Of a DNA stretch of 64,000 bases, positions 63,501 through 64,000 are shown piece by piece. The notes beneath the pieces were generated by a model. That model saw only the letters and a program-made list of their open reading frames with translations. It was not told the origin of the DNA and ran no database searches. Both the position numbers and the translations under genes were made by a program. The DNA is from Nitrospinaceae bacterium (GTDB taxonomy: Bacteria; Nitrospinota; Nitrospinia; Nitrospinales; Nitrospinaceae): the NCBI GenBank assembly GCA_028278405.1, contig JANQEK010000043.1:52598-116597 (forward strand). The letters run 5' to 3'. Position 1 is the first letter of the stretch. Each line of letters begins with the position of its first letter.

Positions 63501-64000
63501 ATGAAAAAGCTTTTAATTCTATCGGCAGGTTTTTTATTTGCTGTGGGATTGATGTCCACAGCCTGGGCGCACGGTCCGAAAGGAAGCGGCTCCGGTTTCC
63601 GTGGTCACGGTTTCTCGAAGTCCCACTTTAACAAATCCACTATTTCCCGGTCCGGGGTTCATTTCCGTCAGCACTTAAGGAAATCCGGTCGCGGGTTGAT
63701 CTTCCGCAATCACGGCCGCTCGAAAGCTCGCTTTAAAAGATTTGCCAACTCTCCGCGAAGGCATTTGCGTCAGCATCGCCGTTTCCGCGATCAAGGGGTT
63801 AATCGGAGCTTTCGAAGATTCAGAAATTCACGGTTTTTCAGCCCCTTTCTCTACAACCCCTATTATGGCTATGGGGACAGCCTGCCGAGACAGGATTTGA
63901 GACCGGCTCCGCAACATACATCGTCCTCCCGCATTTACTACAATGAGAACCCTGAGCCCTGGTTTTTGTATGGCAAAGGCAAGCAGTTCCGACAGATGGG
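63501..64000 (+). CDS. Secreted Arg/His-rich protein, 5' part (runs off the window)
   Basis: An ATG at 63501 behind GGGGGG starts a frame open to the right edge (166 codons seen). The signal peptide (KKLLILSAGFLFAVGLMSTA) cuts after AWA near residue 23. The mature part is very basic and rich in Arg, His, Phe, Gly and Ser, with repeating words such as FRGHGFSKSHF, FRQHLRKSGRG, FRNHGRSKARF and LRQHRRFRDQG. It then turns Tyr/Pro-rich (YNPYYGYGDS). No Cys is seen. It may bind an acidic polymer or metal through its His and Arg residues; that is inference. I do not recognise the family. Confidence 0.65.
   Translation, partial: MKKLLILSAGFLFAVGLMSTAWAHGPKGSGSGFRGHGFSKSHFNKSTISRSGVHFRQHLRKSGRGLIFRNHGRSKARFKRFANSPRRHLRQHRRFRDQGVNRSFRRFRNSRFFSPFLYNPYYGYGDSLPRQDLRPAPQHTSSSRIYYNENPEPWFLYGKGKQFRQM

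Overview
The window reads as one contig from a Gram-negative (diderm) bacterium. It has an MlaC-type periplasmic lipid carrier, several lipoproteins with a lipobox, a giant autotransporter with an outer-membrane barrel, and a polysaccharide-decorating acyltransferase pair. Gene density is high, base composition is moderate, and Shine-Dalgarno sites are mostly clear AGGAG/GGAGG. From memory of similar gene sets I would guess a marine Nitrospinota (Nitrospina-like) organism. That assignment is inference: no rRNA gene is present to confirm it.

Layout. 0-8.5 kb: envelope and polysaccharide functions (end of an aldolase-like gene, MurJ flippase, WbpM/CapD-type nucleotide-sugar dehydratase, AlgX-like plus MBOAT O-acetylation pair, APS kinase, an LPS-kinase-like protein). 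8.5-13 kb: small lipoproteins and membrane proteins, tRNA-Thr, and an RND/MMPL exporter. 13-17 kb: a histidine-degradation operon hutG-hutU-hutI without hutH. 17-30.5 kb: ferritin-like and zinc-ribbon proteins, an oligopeptide-binding lipoprotein, two overlapping leucine-rich-repeat genes, an orphan NuoF-like flavoprotein with its own terminator, a Vgb-like propeller protein, leucyl aminopeptidase and several small unknown proteins.

30.6-36.3 kb is the most striking part: a metal (probably zinc) homeostasis island. It holds two Fur-family regulators, each next to a near-identical 7-1-7 palindrome, a small membrane protein, a metallophosphoesterase with Cys in place of two usual metal ligands, and an ArsR/SmtB repressor followed by a 30-residue metallothionein-like peptide. 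A Zur-type operon then runs leftwards: COG0523 GTPase, a truncated flavoprotein, a HisI with an altered zinc site, a DsrE-like protein and a 77-residue protein. The best reading is a coupled low-zinc response (operon and Fur proteins) and metal-excess response (ArsR and metallothionein).

36.4-49 kb: housekeeping and unknown genes (HU, GHMP sugar kinase, MlaC, PurD, peroxiredoxin-like, MBL-fold, ICMT-like, bactofilin-like, isoaspartyl peptidase-like, a secreted 771-residue ankyrin protein, NifU-like scaffold). 49.1-59.3 kb looks acquired: tRNA-Leu, a KefB-type antiporter, a fossil tyrosine-recombinase C-terminus, an IalB-family protein and a 2371-residue autotransporter with about 20 glycine-rich repeats. 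59.7-64 kb: DUF1499 protein, cold-shock protein with terminator, FAH-family hydrolase, TPR lipoprotein, and a secreted Arg/His-rich protein running off the right edge.
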